From Phycisphaerales bacterium UBA2402 (GTDB taxonomy: Bacteria > Planctomycetota > Phycisphaerae > Phycisphaerales > UBA1924): 13,442 nucleotides of DNA. Under the pieces are notes generated by a model that was given only the letters and a program-made list of their open reading frames with translations, was not told where the DNA came from and did not search any database. The DNA lies in contig DDSA01000130.1 of the NCBI GenBank assembly GCA_002343715.1, positions 1,613-15,054 on the forward strand, written 5' to 3'. A program made the position numbers and the translations under genes. Of this stretch, positions 12,153 through 13,442 are shown piece by piece; the stretch's first letter is position 1, and each line of letters starts with the position of its first letter.

Positions 12153-12932
12153 GTGTCGTACGGATTGCAAATCTCCGCATCGGGTGCCGCATCGGCGCTG
12201 TACCGGCAGGACGTTCACGCCAACAACCTGGCGAACATGGACACCGTCGGGTTCAAGCCCGACATCCCGACACAGCGTCCGCGTGATGATGTGAGAACTG
12301 AAGACGGGCTGTGGTTCATGCCTTCGGATGTGCTCCTGGAGCGGCTGGGTGGCGGTGTGATGCTCAAGCCCAACCTCGTTGATCACGGGCAGGGTGCGAT
12401 CAGGGAGAGCGGCAATCCCCTCGACCTGGCGATCGATGGGGAGGGGTTCTTCGTCCTGCGTCCCCCGATCGGCTCGGATCCATCGATCGCGCACCTGACG
12501 CGCGATGGACGCTTCACTCGCAACGGGGCCGGGCAACTGGTGTCCGTCTCGACGGGCGCGCCCGTGCTGGACGCGCAGAATCGACCTGTTTTGCTCCCTC
12601 CCGGACCCGCTCCGACGGTGGAATCCGACGGCACGCTCCGGCAGGGCGGGGCGATCATCGGCCAGTTGCGAGTCATGAACCCGCCCGACACGGGGACGCT
12701 GCGGAAGGCGGGAAACGGCGTCTTTGAGGTTCCCGCCGCGGCGGTGGCTCGGGCAGGGCCGGCGCCGGGGAGGGTGCGTCAGGGCGCGGTGGAGGAATCC
12801 TCCGTGAGCGAGATCAAGTCGCTCATGGCGGTGACGGGCGCAGCGCGCGAGGTCGACGCGAATATCTCGATGATCCAGCAGCACGACCGTCTGATGGAGC
12901 GGGCGATCAACAGTCTCGGTCGGTTGACGTGA
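12153..12932 (+). CDS. flgF: Flagellar basal-body rod protein FlgF-like
   Basis: This 259-residue rod/hook-family protein is exported by the flagellar type III system and assembles into the proximal rod in the periplasm. The N-terminal flagellar signature is HANNLANMDTVGFK (22-35), the central region has GNPLDLAIDGEGFFVL (87-102), and the C-terminal coiled segment is VRQGAVEESSVSEI (208-221) followed by MIQQHDRLMERAINSLGR (240-257), typical of FlgF and FlgG. FlgF is preferred because the next gene is the better FlgG match and flgF-flgG is the usual order. The assigned start is GTG at 12153, giving MSYGLQISASG; AAGG at 12141-12144 could be its ribosome binding site, though the sigma-54 promoter would leave this site untranscribed. 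The gap to flgG is 29 bases, so they are cotranscribed. Confidence 0.88.
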   Translation: MSYGLQISASGAASALYRQDVHANNLANMDTVGFKPDIPTQRPRDDVRTEDGLWFMPSDVLLERLGGGVMLKPNLVDHGQGAIRESGNPLDLAIDGEGFFVLRPPIGSDPSIAHLTRDGRFTRNGAGQLVSVSTGAPVLDAQNRPVLLPPGPAPTVESDGTLRQGGAIIGQLRVMNPPDTGTLRKAGNGVFEVPAAAVARAGPAPGRVRQGAVEESSVSEIKSLMAVTGAAREVDANISMIQQHDRLMERAINSLGRLT

Positions 12933-12961
12933 CCGGCGGCAGAAAGGCAACGGAGCAGTTC

Positions 12962-13442
12962 ATGGCGATCAACGCGTTGTATTCGGCGAGTTCGGGCCTC
13001 GCGGCCCTCGACACGGCCCTGGACGTCACGGCCAACAACCTGGCAAACGTCAACACGCCAGGGTACAAGGCCAGCCGGACCAACTTTCAGGATCTTCTTT
13101 ATATCGAGAAAGAGCAGCCCGGGGCGATCAACGCGAACGACGATCAGCGCCCCATCGGTCTGTACGTTGGACTGGGGGTCCGGGTCTCGGGCACGCAGCT
13201 CGATTTCACGCAGGGCGCGCCGCAGTTCACGGGCCGCCCGCTGGACATCACCATCGACGGGGAGGGCTTCTTCGTGGTGACGGTCGAGCCGTCTCTGGGC
13301 GGAGGAACGGCGTATACCCGCGCCGGTAACTTCGCGCTCAACAGTGACGGCGACATCGTGATGGCGAACAACCAGGGTTATCGCCTGGACCCCAACATCA
13401 ACATCCCGCCCGACGCGACGAACATCTCGATCAGCAGCGACG
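12962..13442 (+). CDS. flgG: Flagellar distal rod protein FlgG, partial (N-terminal 160 residues)
   Basis: The gene is cut by the right edge. FlgG forms the distal rod joining the basal body to the hook. The N-terminus MAINALYSASSGLAALD leads into VTANNLANVNTPGYKASR (22-39), the conserved rod-protein motif. GLYVGLGVRVSGTQLDFTQG (66-85), DITIDGEGFFVV (95-106), AYTRAGNFALNSDGDIV (117-133) and LDPNINIPPDATNISIS (142-158) follow the FlgG pattern closely. FlgE is the alternative but fits less well because this protein has the short FlgG-type spacing up to GEGFF. A strong ribosome site, GGAG at 12952-12955, stands 6 bases ahead of the ATG. Confidence 0.9.
   Translation, partial: MAINALYSASSGLAALDTALDVTANNLANVNTPGYKASRTNFQDLLYIEKEQPGAINANDDQRPIGLYVGLGVRVSGTQLDFTQGAPQFTGRPLDITIDGEGFFVVTVEPSLGGGTAYTRAGNFALNSDGDIVMANNQGYRLDPNINIPPDATNISISSD

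Overview
The window is GC-rich (roughly two thirds G+C by eye, with strongly GC-biased third codon positions). It looks like chromosomal DNA from a flagellated planctomycete, probably of the Phycisphaerae type. The main clue is a pair of large proteins whose N-termini carry the LEPR-x-LL motif typical of exported planctomycete proteins. Flagellar rod genes at the right edge are compatible with this. The assignment is inferred from these features, not from any search.

Layout. Bases 1-83 hold the probable 5' end of an unidentified minus-strand gene. Bases 149-3239 form a tight plus-strand operon of a SWIM-SNF2 helicase-like ATPase, moaD and moaE, joined by two ATGA stop/start overlaps. Bases 3220-7800 hold two tandem minus-strand paralogues, each a LEPR N-terminus, a cyclophilin-type peptidyl-prolyl isomerase domain, a linker beta domain and four Ig-like modules with embedded EF-hand-like acidic loops. 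The downstream paralogue overlaps the 3' end of moaE tail to tail. A gene-free stretch of about 400 bases (7801-8202) separates the upstream paralogue from the divergent hisS. HisS is followed convergently by a YiiM-like MOSC-domain protein. Divergent from that are a GDP-mannose pyrophosphorylase (manC type) and yqgF. A good sigma-54 (-24/-12) promoter match then precedes flgF and the start of flgG, which runs off the right edge.

How the genes relate. moaD and moaE encode the two subunits of molybdopterin synthase, and the MOSC protein belongs to a family tied to molybdenum cofactor and sulfur chemistry, so the window has a loose Moco theme. hisS, manC and yqgF are housekeeping functions (tRNA charging, nucleotide sugar supply, rRNA maturation). 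flgF and flgG build the flagellar rod. The least ordinary feature is the duplicated cyclophilin/Ig/acidic-loop gene pair, which looks like a surface or extracellular foldase-adhesin system. No CRISPR array, transposase, tRNA or rRNA was seen.
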